NCBI GenBank assembly: GCA_004173185.1
Contig: SEFZ01000005.1
Location: 124,001-188,000 of the forward strand
Direction of reading: 5' to 3'
Source: Sphingomonadales bacterium
GTDB taxonomy: Bacteria > Pseudomonadota > Alphaproteobacteria > Sphingomonadales > Sphingomonadaceae
Length of the DNA stretch: 64,000 nucleotides
The translations under genes and the position numbers were made by a program. Under the pieces are notes generated by a model. That model did no database searches and was not told the origin of the DNA. It saw only the letters and a program-made list of their open reading frames with translations. Each line of letters opens with the position of its first letter. The first letter of the stretch is position 1. Below, one piece after another: positions 1 through 10,873 of the stretch.

Positions 1-162
1 CGATCCGGCGATCCGCGCGCCAGCGTAGATCGGCCGCATATGGCTGGCGAGCAAGCCAATCCGGCCTTGCGCCTCGTGCACCGTGGCGACGCCCGCTGCG
101 GCGAGCCCGTCGATCACGGCAGGGTCGGCCCGCAAGATTTCCTGGACTACCTTGCCTGCCAC
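1..162 (-). CDS. ligK: 4-carboxy-4-hydroxy-2-oxoadipate aldolase LigK (RraA-like), N-terminal 54 residues only
   Basis: Reading the minus strand from a GTG at 162-160, preceded by AGGAG six bases upstream, gives 54 open codons running off the window edge. The stretch [11 protein letters not shown] followed by MRPIYAGAR is the N-terminal signature of the class II, RraA-like CHA aldolases (LigK/GalC/ProA). These cleave 4-carboxy-4-hydroxy-2-oxoadipate to pyruvate and oxaloacetate, the last step of protocatechuate 4,5-cleavage. The catalytic residues lie outside the window. It diverges from the LysR-type gene at 262, which fits a shared regulatory region. Function is inferred from the N-terminus and the neighbouring lig genes. 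Confidence 0.85.
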   Translation of the reverse strand, partial: MAGKVVQEILRADPAVIDGLAAAGVATVHEAQGRIGLLASHMRPIYAGARIAGS

Positions 163-213
163 GCCGCTCTCCTGACTATGTTGTGCTCAGCTAGGCGGCG
201 CTGTTGGGGATTG

Positions 214-251
214 GCAATTCGGATTGCAGGGCTGCGATAAGTTTTTGCTAT
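214..251. promoter_or_regulatory. Candidate LysR-regulator operator between ligK and the lig operon regulator
   Basis: The 99-base gap between the divergent starts holds a perfect dyad GCAAT-TCGG-ATTGC (214-227). Downstream lies an AT-rich near-dyad ATAAGTTTTTGCTAT (237-251), which contains a T-N11-A core (238-250) as in LysR boxes. LysR-type proteins commonly bind such sites between their own gene and a divergent target. The assignment is inference from position and symmetry; which element binds is unknown. Confidence 0.4.
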
Positions 252-261
252 AGGACGTGAA

Positions 262-1461
262 ATGTCTGTTGCGCCCTTCGACCTTAATCCGCGGCACCTC
301 CGCGCGCTTTCCGCGATCATCGCGCGCGGCAGCATGAGCGCGGCCGCCGAAGCGGTGAGCCTCTCCCAGCCGGCGCTTACCCAGGGAATCGCGAAGCTCG
401 AGCAACGGCTTCAAGTATCGCTATTCGAGCGGCGCCCCGACGGGATGACAGCCACTGCCGAGGGGGTGCTACTGGCCGAGCGTGCGGATGCCGCCATCGC
501 CCATCTTGCCCGTGCGACGAGATCAAGCGGGCGAGGCTTCGCTTCGCCGGAGCAACTGATGACCGCCACGCAATTGCGCGCCTTCCTCGCGCTCGCCGAC
601 GCCGGCGGATTTGCGCGCGCGGCGGAGGCAACCGGGCTTTCCCAACCTGCGCTGCACCGGGCCGTGCGCGAGATCGAACAGATATGCGGGTTTCCTCTGG
701 CCGAACGTCGCGGACGCGGCGTGGCTCTGACTTCGCGCGGTTACCGCCTCGCCCGAGGGGTTCGACTGGCAGGGGCGGAGCTTGCGGCTGCCATCGCCGA
801 GATAAACGGCGAAGATCGTGTGCAGGGCGGTAGCATCACCATCGGCGCCATGCCGCTGTCGCGCGCTCTGGTCCTGCCTCGCGCGATCGCGCGCTTCACT
901 GCCGAATATCCGCGTGTTCGCATTGATGTGGTGGAGGGATCGTGGCGCGAGTTGATCGACCCGCTGCTTGACGGCGTGCTCGATATCACCGTGGGGGCGC
1001 TCCGCGATCAAGCGCCGCCCGGTCTCGCGCAGGTTCCCTTGCTCCTCGACAAGCTAGTCGTGATCGGCCGCTCCGCACATCCACTCGCGGCCCAGTCCGC
1101 GCCCTCGCTTGCGGCGCTCGCCGCATATCCCTGGATCGTCGGCCAGATTGGAACTCCGTTGCGGGGCCAGTGGGAGGAATTGTTCGAAGGCAGCCCCCTG
1201 CCGCTTGCGCCGATCGAATGCGGATCGGTGATGGTGATCCGTGAGATCCTGCGCGACAGTGATTTCCTGACGCTGCTCTCGCCCGATCAGGTCGCTCTCG
1301 AGATTTCGGCGGATGTGCTGACAACCATCGGCCCACCCCTGGCAGACAGCAGCCGCACCATCGGCATCACCACGCGCGAGAGCTGGCGCCCGACCACTGC
1401 GCAAGCGCGCTTTCTGGCGCTGATCAAGCAAGCCGGATCGGGAGTTCAGGAAATTCAATAG
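262..1461 (+). CDS. LysR-type transcriptional regulator with two tandem HTH domains, likely regulator of protocatechuate catabolism
   Basis: The 399-residue product is about 100 residues longer than a usual LysR protein because the winged-HTH domain is present twice. Copy one covers about residues 9-68 with LSQPALTQGIAKLEQ (34-48). Copy two covers about 102-160 with LSQPALHRAVREIEQ (126-140). A single LysR substrate-binding domain follows (about 190-390). It is divergent from ligK and directly upstream of the ligJABC-pobA chain, so it probably controls both in response to a pathway intermediate. The start at 262 is an ATG after GGACGTGA. The effector is unknown. Confidence 0.88.
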   Translation: MSVAPFDLNPRHLRALSAIIARGSMSAAAEAVSLSQPALTQGIAKLEQRLQVSLFERRPDGMTATAEGVLLAERADAAIAHLARATRSSGRGFASPEQLMTATQLRAFLALADAGGFARAAEATGLSQPALHRAVREIEQICGFPLAERRGRGVALTSRGYRLARGVRLAGAELAAAIAEINGEDRVQGGSITIGAMPLSRALVLPRAIARFTAEYPRVRIDVVEGSWRELIDPLLDGVLDITVGALRDQAPPGLAQVPLLLDKLVVIGRSAHPLAAQSAPSLAALAAYPWIVGQIGTPLRGQWEELFEGSPLPLAPIECGSVMVIREILRDSDFLTLLSPDQVALEISADVLTTIGPPLADSSRTIGITTRESWRPTTAQARFLALIKQAGSGVQEIQ

Positions 1462-1515
1462 CCGTCCGGTAAAACCGATTGGCGAGCGCGGCGCGCGTGA
1501 TCCAGTCGAGGTGGC

Positions 1516-2370
1516 ATGGAGAGGACAACCGCAATCATCGGATTCGGCGAAGCGGGCCGCGCGTTCGCTGCCGATCACGCGACCAATCTCCATATCGTTG
1601 CTTACGATCCAAAGCCCGATGCCGATGCGTGCCGCGCTGCCAATGTCATAGCCGCCGATTCCGCGGCAGAAGCGCTAGCCGGCGCGCGGGCTGTGCTCTC
1701 GCTCGTCACGGCCGATCAGGCTCTGGTCGCTGCCTGTGATAGTGCGCCGCATCTGGCGAAGGGGACGCACTGGTTCGACATGAACAGTGTCGCCCCCGAT
1801 ACGAAGCGGGCGGCGGCGCAAGCGATCACGGCTGCGGGCGGCTGCTACACCGATGTGGCGGTAATGGCGCCGGTTCATCCCGCCAGACGTGACGTTCCAT
1901 TGCTGGTCAGCGGACCGCACGCCGAAGCGGCTATCGAATGGCTCCGCGCGATCGGCTTTACCCGCATGCGCCATGTCCAGGGCGGTATCGGCGCCGCATC
2001 CGCGATCAAGATGATCCGCTCGGTGATGGTGAAGGGAATGGAAGCGCTCACCGCGGAATGCGTGCTCGCTGCGGATGCAGCGGGCGTGCTGGATGAGGTG
2101 CTTGCTTCGCTCGACGCAAGCGACACCGCAAAACCCTGGGCAGAGCGCGCCGACTATAATCTCGATCGCATGCTCATTCATGGCGAGCGCCGCGCGGCAG
2201 AGATGGAAGAGGCGGAAAAGACGCTGGCTGCGCTCGGTATCGGCTCGGCAATGACTGCCGGCACGATCAGGCGTCAGCGAGAATTAGGGTCGCTGGGATT
2301 GTCTGCGCCCGAGGGGCTCAACGCCAAGCTTGCGGCACTTCGGAGCAGAAACAAGGATATTGCCGCGTGA
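1516..2370 (+). CDS. NAD(P)-dependent dehydrogenase, 6-phosphogluconate dehydrogenase-like fold with DUF1932 C-terminus
   Basis: The 284-residue protein starts with a Rossmann fold (GFGEAG at residues 9-14 is the dinucleotide loop). It ends in a helical domain of the DUF1932 type found in beta-hydroxyacid-dehydrogenase relatives. It is the first structural gene of the lig chain and overlaps ligJ by 4 bases (GTGA at 2367-2370), so the two are translationally coupled. None of the textbook 4,5-cleavage steps needs this enzyme. It may reduce or oxidise a keto/hydroxy-acid intermediate or by-product. That role is inference; only the fold and cofactor site are visible. Confidence 0.75.
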   Translation: MERTTAIIGFGEAGRAFAADHATNLHIVAYDPKPDADACRAANVIAADSAAEALAGARAVLSLVTADQALVAACDSAPHLAKGTHWFDMNSVAPDTKRAAAQAITAAGGCYTDVAVMAPVHPARRDVPLLVSGPHAEAAIEWLRAIGFTRMRHVQGGIGAASAIKMIRSVMVKGMEALTAECVLAADAAGVLDEVLASLDASDTAKPWAERADYNLDRMLIHGERRAAEMEEAEKTLAALGIGSAMTAGTIRRQRELGSLGLSAPEGLNAKLAALRSRNKDIAA

Positions 2371-3389
2371 CTTTGATCATCGACTGCCACGGCCATTATA
2401 CCACGTCGCCGCCCGCACATAACGACTGGCGCGACGCGCAAAAGGCAGCGTTCAAGGCGCACGAGGGCGCGCCGGCCTACCCCGATATTTCCGATGACGA
2501 GATTCGCGAGACGCTGGAGGCGAACCAACTCCGTCTGCTGCGCGAACGCGGGGCGGACATGACGATTTTTTCCCCGCGCGCATCGGCCATGGCGCCCCAT
2601 GTCGGCGACGAAAATGTCTCAAAGCTATGGGCGCGGGTGAATAACGACCTGATCGCCCGCTGTGCTGCGCTCTATCCGGAGATCTTCGCGCCCGTTTGCA
2701 TGCTTCCGCAAAACCCGGCGGCGGACATGCAGGGCTCGATCGACGAACTGCAACGCTGCGTCGATATGGGCTTTATCGGTTGCAACCTGAACCCCGATCC
2801 GGGTGGCGGGCACTTCAAGTCGCCGCCGCTTACTGACCGTTTCTGGTACCCGTTCTACGAGAAGATGGTCGAGCTCGACGTGCCCGCGATGATCCACGTC
2901 TCGGGCAGCTGCAATCCCGGCCTGCACGCGACCGGCGCCTATTACATCGCGGCGGATACGATCGCCTTCATGCAATTGATCGAAGGCAATCTGTTCGCCG
3001 ATTTCCCGACGCTGCGCTTCATCATACCCCATGGCGGTGGCGCGGTTCCCTATCATTGGGGGCGCTATCGCGGCCTGGCCGACATGCTCAAACAGCCCAG
3101 CCTGGATGGGCACCTGATGAACAATGTGTTCTTCGATACCTGTGTCTACCACCAGCCCGGCATCAACCTGCTGAATGAAGTGATCGAGACCAAGAACATC
3201 CTGTTCGGCAGCGAGATGGTGGGCGCGGTACGCGGGATCGATCCGCAGACGGGCTTCTATTTCGACGACACCAAGCGCTATGTCGACGCGCTGCCGATCG
3301 ACAATGATCAGCGTCACGCGATCTTCGAGGGCAATGCCCGCCGGGTCTTCCCGAGGCTCGACGCGCAGTTGAAGGCGCGCGGCCTTTGA
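2367..3389 (+). CDS. ligJ: 4-oxalomesaconate hydratase LigJ (amidohydrolase family)
   Basis: 340 residues, the length of Sphingobium LigJ. The amidohydrolase metal motif HGH is at residues 8-10 (DCHGHY). Further conserved histidines appear in MIHVSG and in PHGGGAVPYHWGR. The enzyme hydrates 4-oxalomesaconate (enol form) to 4-carboxy-4-hydroxy-2-oxoadipate, the substrate of LigK. It starts at a GTG overlapping the stop of the upstream dehydrogenase and is followed without a gap by a small ORF and then ligA. The assignment rests on clear family resemblance plus operon context. Confidence 0.9.
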   Translation: MTLIIDCHGHYTTSPPAHNDWRDAQKAAFKAHEGAPAYPDISDDEIRETLEANQLRLLRERGADMTIFSPRASAMAPHVGDENVSKLWARVNNDLIARCAALYPEIFAPVCMLPQNPAADMQGSIDELQRCVDMGFIGCNLNPDPGGGHFKSPPLTDRFWYPFYEKMVELDVPAMIHVSGSCNPGLHATGAYYIAADTIAFMQLIEGNLFADFPTLRFIIPHGGGAVPYHWGRYRGLADMLKQPSLDGHLMNNVFFDTCVYHQPGINLLNEVIETKNILFGSEMVGAVRGIDPQTGFYFDDTKRYVDALPIDNDQRHAIFEGNARRVFPRLDAQLKARGL

Positions 3390-3540
3390 CCGCGTTGATC
3401 CCCAAGGCAGTCCTGGAAGCGCAGCAGGCCGCAATCCGCGCCAATCCGGACCGCAAGCGCAGCGCGTACAACATCGATCAGGGCGGTGTCCGCGCGCGCC
3501 AGATCATCACTCGCCTGATCAAGGCGCAGGAGGCGGGCGC

Positions 3541-3544
<4 letters not shown>
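3386..3544 (+). CDS. Small uncharacterised ORF (52 aa) coupled between ligJ and ligA
   Basis: A TTG at 3386 overlaps the ligJ stop (bases TTGA), and the ORF ends in a TGA overlapping the ligA ATG (ATGA at 3541-3544). It therefore fills the whole ligJ-ligA space with the same 4-base coupling as its neighbours. GAAGG lies 10 bases before the TTG; a second in-frame TTG is at 3395. The product is basic and probably helical, with NIDQGGVRARQIITRLIKAQ near its C-terminus, no cysteines, signal peptide or membrane segment. I do not recognise the family. It could be a small accessory to the LigAB dioxygenase or a translational spacer. Confidence 0.6.
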
Positions 3545-5736
<2,192 letters not shown>

Positions 5737-5740
<4 letters not shown>

Positions 5741-6906
5741 AGACGCAGGTAGCGATCATCGGCAGCGGCCCTTCGGGGCTGTTGCTCGGGCATTTGCTCC
5801 GTGCGGCAGGGATCGATTGTGTCATCGTCGAGCGCCAGACGCGCGACTATGTCGAAAGCCGTATTCGCGCGGGCGTGCTGGAGACGGTCACGACCGACCT
5901 CCTGCGCCAGCTGGGTGTGGACGCAGGCCTGAACGCTAATGGGTTGCGGGAGGAGGGCTTCAACCTTGCCGATGGCGAGCGCCTGATCCGCATCGAGATC
6001 ACGAAGCTCACGGGCCAGCATGTTACGGTGTACGGCCAGACCGAGGTCACGCGCGACCTGATCGATGCGGCGCCCTCACGCGGACTCGATATCGTGTTCG
6101 AGGCGAAAGACGTCGCAATCCACGGCGTGGACGGCGCTACGCCGCACCTCACCTATACAAAGGATGGCGTGGAGCATCGCATCCAGGCCGATTTCATCGC
6201 CGGCTGCGACGGCTTCCATGGACCGTCACGCAAGGCGATCCCGGCCCCGCTGGTTCGCGAGTTCGAGCGTGAATATCCGTTCGGCTGGCTCGGCATCCTC
6301 GCCGACGTTCCACCCTGCCATTCGGAATTGATCTACTCGAACGGTCCGCGTGGCTTCGCGCTGGCGTCGATGCGCTCGAAGACGCGTAGCCGCTATTACA
6401 TCCAGGTGCCGCTGACGGAGAAGATCCAGGAATGGCCCGAGGACCGGCTATGGGATGAACTTGCCGCCCGCTTCGATCCGATCTCCGAGTTTGGCGTGAC
6501 CCGCGGTGCGGCGCTCGAAATGTCGATCGCGCCGCTTCGCTCCTATGTGTTCGAGACGATGCGTCACGGCCGCCTGTTTCTCGCGGGCGACGCCGCGCAC
6601 ATTGTCCCGCCCACCGGTGCGAAGGGGCTCAATCTCGCGGCATCGGACGTCGCTTATCTATCGGACGCACTGATCTCGCATTACCGGTCAGGCGACGAGA
6701 CGGCGCTCGCGGCATATGAGGCAAAGGCGCTGGCGCGGATCTGGAAGGCCGAGCGTTTCAGCTGGTACCTCACCAAGCTGATGCATCGCTTTCCCGAAGA
6801 TGGCGCGTTCGAGCATCGCATGCAGATTGCCGAATTGGATTATGTTGCCTCTTCGCAGGCGATGCAGCAGGTGATCGCCGAAAACTATGTAGGATTGCCG
6901 CTCTGA
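5737..6906 (+). CDS. pobA: 4-hydroxybenzoate 3-monooxygenase PobA
   Basis: 389 residues, the usual length for this FAD aromatic hydroxylase. Visible motifs are the FAD-binding GSGPSG (9-14), the CDG motif in GCDGFHG and the flavin/ribityl GD motif in LFLAGDAAHIVPPTGAKG. It hydroxylates 4-hydroxybenzoate to protocatechuate using NAD(P)H and O2, feeding LigAB encoded just upstream. GTG start overlapping the ligC stop. Placing pobA inside the 4,5-cleavage operon makes this a complete 4-hydroxybenzoate entry module. Confidence 0.95.
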
Positions 6907-7913
6907 TGCGCTTGCCGACCCGACAGATCGGACCTTTCACCGTCTCCTCAATCGGTCTCGGCTGCATGAATCTCAGCCATGCTTATGGCGCGCCACCCTC
7001 GCCCGAAGACGGCGCCAGGCTGCTTAATCACGCGCTGGATCTCGGCGTGACCTTCCTCGACACCGCCGCGCTTTATGGCGCGGGTCGCAATGAGGAATTG
7101 GTCGCGAAGGCAGTTGGCCACCGGCGCGCGGAGTTCACGCTCGCGAGCAAGGGTGTGCTCGCCCTGGATGATGGGAAGCGCGTGCTTGACGGTTCACCCC
7201 AGGCGCTGCGGTGGATGATCGATCGGTCGCTGGCACGCTTGGGCACCGATCATATCGACCTCTATTACCTCCACCGGCTCGATCCCAATGTGCCGATTGA
7301 AGAGTCTGTAGGCGAACTTGCGCGCGCCAAGGCGGCGGGCAAGATCGGCGCGATCGGCCTCAGCGAAATGTCGGCAGCAACGATCAGGCGCGCACACGGC
7401 GTGCATCCGATTGCCGCGGTCCAGAGCGAATATTCGCCGATGGTGCGCAATCCGGAGGTCGCAGTGCTCGATACGTGTCGGGAGCTCGGAATTGGCTTTG
7501 TCGCCTTTTCGCCCGTCACGCGCGGTCTGCTTGCCGGCGCGGTAATCGACGACGCCTATGAGCAAGGCGACATTCGCCTCAGCATGCCGCGCTTTCTCGA
7601 GCCCAATCTCTCGCATAATCTCGAAGGCGTCCGCCGCTTCAATGCGCTCGCCAGCGAACTGGGCATGGCCCCGGCGCAACTGTCACTCGCCTGGGTGTTG
7701 CACCAAGCACCGCATATCGTCGCGATTCCCGGTACGCGCAGCATCGCCCATCTCGAAGAGAATGTCGGAGCCGCAGCCGTGACGCTGGATCGGTCCGTGA
7801 TCGCGCATATCGACGCGATTTTCGCTGGGCAGGCTATTCAGGGCGCCCGCTATCCTGCGGCGGCGCAAGCGCAGATCGACACCGAATTGCTGCCGAACGA
7901 AGCGCTGGCTTAA
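6906..7913 (+). CDS. Aldo/keto reductase
   Basis: 335 residues with the AKR barrel signatures: DTAALYG (catalytic Asp/Tyr region), ASKGVL (Lys) and YYLHRLD (His), plus the late GTRSIAHLEENV cofactor-binding segment. Family members reduce aldehydes or ketones with NADPH. It begins at the last base of pobA and is the terminal gene of the lig chain, so it may act on an aromatic aldehyde or a ring-fission product. The substrate is not deducible. Its end overlaps the convergent MarR gene by 4 bases. Confidence 0.85.
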   Translation: MRLPTRQIGPFTVSSIGLGCMNLSHAYGAPPSPEDGARLLNHALDLGVTFLDTAALYGAGRNEELVAKAVGHRRAEFTLASKGVLALDDGKRVLDGSPQALRWMIDRSLARLGTDHIDLYYLHRLDPNVPIEESVGELARAKAAGKIGAIGLSEMSAATIRRAHGVHPIAAVQSEYSPMVRNPEVAVLDTCRELGIGFVAFSPVTRGLLAGAVIDDAYEQGDIRLSMPRFLEPNLSHNLEGVRRFNALASELGMAPAQLSLAWVLHQAPHIVAIPGTRSIAHLEENVGAAAVTLDRSVIAHIDAIFAGQAIQGARYPAAAQAQIDTELLPNEALA

Positions 7914-8326
7914 GCTTCCCGCGCTTCGATCCGCGACAGCAGGTCGAAAAGCGTCGTCCGCTCCTCGGCGCTGAAATCGCTCAGCATCCGTGCTTCGTGC
8001 CGCGCGATCTTTTCCAGGCATTCTGCGAGGATCGCGGTTCCGGCCGGCGTGATCGAAAGCTCGAAAGCGCGCCGGTCGGTCTTAGAAACGTGGCGCTCGG
8101 TAAGCTTGCCGTCGACAAGTTCGTTGATCAGGGCCACCATGTTCGCACGCTGGATGCCCAGCGCCTTCCCCGCAAGACCCTGGCTGATCCCCGGATTGGC
8201 GTCGATCACCGAAAGGATGCCGAAGAGCACCTGACGCATGCCGGTGCCTTCCAGCGTATGCGAGAAATCGGAGACGAACGCGCCCGAAGCACGACGGATA
8301 TGATAGCCCGCAAGCTCGCACAGCAC
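7910..8326 (-). CDS. MarR-family transcriptional regulator
   Basis: 138 residues from a GTG at 8326. The winged-HTH lies about residues 45-105 (GISQGLAGKALGIQRANMVA recognition region, then HVSKTDRRAFELSITPAG as the wing). Many MarR proteins control aromatic catabolic genes and respond to phenolic ligands. This one sits beside the pobA/AKR end of the lig operon, but its target is unknown. It is 35 bases downstream of the hybrid kinase on the same strand and may be co-transcribed with it. The ribosome-binding site is weak and the true start could be slightly upstream, as the in-frame sequence continues. Confidence 0.85.
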   Translation of the reverse strand: MLCELAGYHIRRASGAFVSDFSHTLEGTGMRQVLFGILSVIDANPGISQGLAGKALGIQRANMVALINELVDGKLTERHVSKTDRRAFELSITPAGTAILAECLEKIARHEARMLSDFSAEERTTLFDLLSRIEAREA

Positions 8327-8361
8327 GCCGAGCGAAATCTCGCCCGAATCGCTCTCGTCAA

Positions 8362-10794
8362 TCAGAGCTTTTGCCGAATCGCCCCCTCAACAGCGATCAG
8401 CAATTCTTCCACCCGAAACGGCTTGCTCAGTATCTTCGCTTCGCCACCAATCGCTGCGATCGCGTCGGTATCGGCAAAGCCACTGGCGAATAATATTGGC
8501 AGCCCGGGCCATTTCTTCCCGATTCGCCGTGCCAGTTCGGCACCGTTCATCCCGGGCATCGCGAAATCGATCACCGCGACGTCGGGTACCCCGGCCTTCA
8601 GGGCCAAAAGCGCGGCCAGCCCGTCTACGGCCTGTGTCACGACATGCCCATGCGCCTCGAGCGCGCTGGCCAGCACTTCGCGCAAATCGTGATCGTCATC
8701 GACCAGCAGCACTTTCACTGCCGAGCCGGTCCCCGCGATGGCCTCTGACACGATCTGTGCCGGGACGGGCACGCGATCGGTGCACGGCAGCAGCACGCGC
8801 ACGGTGGTTCCTTCGCCCGCCTTGCTCTCGATTCGGACTGTGCCCCCGGCCTGGCGGGCGCTGCCATAGATTTGGGCGAGCCCGAGGCCCGTTCCCTTGC
8901 CGACGGGCTTGGTGGTGAAGAACGGCTCCATCGCCCGGCGCATCGTCGCTTCGTCCATGCCGGTTCCGGTGTCGCGCACGAGGATTTCGACATAGTCGCC
9001 GTTTGGAACCTCGGGGTCGCCCGCCAACGACTGTACCGAAGTCGCGATATACAGCGATCCCCCCTTGGGCATCGCATCGCGCGCGTTGATCGCGAGATTG
9101 AGCACCATCATCTCGACCTGCGTGGCGTCGGCGAGCACCGGCACGGGCATCGGATTGAGCGCGAAATCGAGCCGAATCATCGGTCCCAGCGTGCGTGCCA
9201 GCAGATCACGCAGCGAATCGATCACATCGCACAGATAGAGCGGCTCGAGCTGGATGCGCTGCGAACGCGAGAATGCGAGCAGTTGTGCCGTCAGCTTTGC
9301 GCCGCGATCCGCCGCCTGCAGCCCGGCTTCGGCGTAGCGCCGCACCCGCTCGGGTTCGTCCGGGCGGCGGCGAATCAGATCGAATCCGCCAACCACTGCG
9401 CCGAGTACATTGTTGAAATCATGCGCGAGCCCCGAAACGAGTTGGCCCACAGCCTCCATCTTCTGGCTCTGAAGCAGCGATTGCTGGGCCTCGCGCAGTT
9501 CGCCCGTCCGCGCGATCACCCGGGCTTCCAGCGTGGCGTTCAGATCGCGCAACTGCGCCTCGACTGCCTCGCGCTCGATCACCAGCCGGGTGCGCTCAGC
9601 AATCTCTTCCATGAAAGCTACGTCTTCGGGGTGCCAGCGCCGGGGAACGCGATCGTTGAGATAGATGATGTTGCGCAGGCGGCCATCGCGGACGAACGGC
9701 ACAACGAGAATCGAGCGGGTGTCGACCTCTTTTGCGGTGCCTTGCGTGCGCGGCTCGTCGCTGAGCGGGGAGGTCTGCAAATCCTCGATCGCCACGGTCT
9801 GACCCGCGTTGAGCGCCGCGACGATCTTGATCCCGAATGCCGCCGCCGGAAGCCGCCCGAGCAAGGGAGGGGCTACGCCATCGGTCCAGCACACCTCGTA
9901 ATCGAATATCTCTTCCTGCGCGTCGAGCTGGCCATATCCCGACCGCACCACGCCGAAATGTCTGCCCATCAGCGCCGCGACTTCATGCAGTGCTTCGCTC
10001 GTCTGGCGACCGCGCAATACGTCCGCGACTTTGAGGCGGAGCGCGATGCGGGCTTCACGCCGGGCAAAACCTTGAAACAGCCGCTCGATTCGCGCCGCGC
10101 CCAGCGCCATCAACAGGATCAGCACCGTAACCACGGTAATCAGAATCGCGAGATAGCTCTGGTCCAGGCTAGCTTCGCCCACGGCCAGATCGGTGTGCGC
10201 GGCCATATTGAATATCGCCGCACGCATCCCCGAATAATGCATGCCGGCGATGGCGATCCCCATCACCCCGGCGGCGACGAGGCGGTGGCTGAACTTCTGG
10301 TCGCGCGCCGCGAGCCATACTGCAGCGGTCGCAGCGCCAATCGCGATCAACACCGATATCGCGAGCCAAGTCCGGTCATAGCTGAGCGTCGCGCTCATCC
10401 GCATCGCCGCCATGCCGAGATAGTGCATCGCGAGCACGCCCGATCCCATCAGCAGCCCGGCGGCGATCACGCGCACGAGCGAGACCTTCTCCCATTTCAT
10501 CACCGCGAATCCCGCCCCGGTGAAGATCAATGCGATTGCCAGCGAGAGCAGGGTCAGCGGCAGATCGTAAATCATCTCCATGCCCGGCATGCTGAAGGCG
10601 AGCATTGCGACGAAGTGCATCGCCCAGATGCCTCCACCGAGCGCCATAGCGGCGGCGGCGATCCATACGCGGCGCGACCATCCGAATGATGCGCGCACGC
10701 GGCTGGCGAGGCTGAGCGCAGTAAAGGATGCGAAGATGGCGATCAGGATCGACAGCAGGACGAGGAACCAATCGTGCGTGCCGGTCATGATCAT
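8362..10794 (-). CDS. MHYT-domain hybrid sensor histidine kinase/response regulator
   Basis: About 810 residues. The N-terminal MHYT module has about seven membrane helices and three His-containing repeats (AMHFVAM, AMHYLGM, GMHYSGM). MHYT modules are proposed to bind a metal and sense O2, CO or NO. A GAF-like domain, a short coiled coil, a HisKA domain with GLAHDFNN, an HATPase (GTGLGLAQIYG) and a C-terminal receiver with VAVIDFAMPGMNG follow. An ATG at 10794 with AAGGG just upstream is preferred over the frame opening at 10830; 10788 is an alternative. No separate output regulator is adjacent apart from the MarR gene. Confidence 0.88.
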   Translation of the reverse strand: MIMTGTHDWFLVLLSILIAIFASFTALSLASRVRASFGWSRRVWIAAAAMALGGGIWAMHFVAMLAFSMPGMEMIYDLPLTLLSLAIALIFTGAGFAVMKWEKVSLVRVIAAGLLMGSGVLAMHYLGMAAMRMSATLSYDRTWLAISVLIAIGAATAAVWLAARDQKFSHRLVAAGVMGIAIAGMHYSGMRAAIFNMAAHTDLAVGEASLDQSYLAILITVVTVLILLMALGAARIERLFQGFARREARIALRLKVADVLRGRQTSEALHEVAALMGRHFGVVRSGYGQLDAQEEIFDYEVCWTDGVAPPLLGRLPAAAFGIKIVAALNAGQTVAIEDLQTSPLSDEPRTQGTAKEVDTRSILVVPFVRDGRLRNIIYLNDRVPRRWHPEDVAFMEEIAERTRLVIEREAVEAQLRDLNATLEARVIARTGELREAQQSLLQSQKMEAVGQLVSGLAHDFNNVLGAVVGGFDLIRRRPDEPERVRRYAEAGLQAADRGAKLTAQLLAFSRSQRIQLEPLYLCDVIDSLRDLLARTLGPMIRLDFALNPMPVPVLADATQVEMMVLNLAINARDAMPKGGSLYIATSVQSLAGDPEVPNGDYVEILVRDTGTGMDEATMRRAMEPFFTTKPVGKGTGLGLAQIYGSARQAGGTVRIESKAGEGTTVRVLLPCTDRVPVPAQIVSEAIAGTGSAVKVLLVDDDHDLREVLASALEAHGHVVTQAVDGLAALLALKAGVPDVAVIDFAMPGMNGAELARRIGKKWPGLPILFASGFADTDAIAAIGGEAKILSKPFRVEELLIAVEGAIRQKL

Positions 10795-10873
10795 CGCGCC
10801 CTTGCTCCCACAGCAAAGCTTCGGGCGCAATCCACGGGATAGCCGCAGTGCGATACGCCGCTAAACTGGCTGC

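Noticed and set aside
8872..10689. 605-codon open frame on the plus strand
   Set aside because: It is the antisense shadow of the hybrid histidine kinase, which has clear domains; the shadow has biased composition and no recognisable motif.
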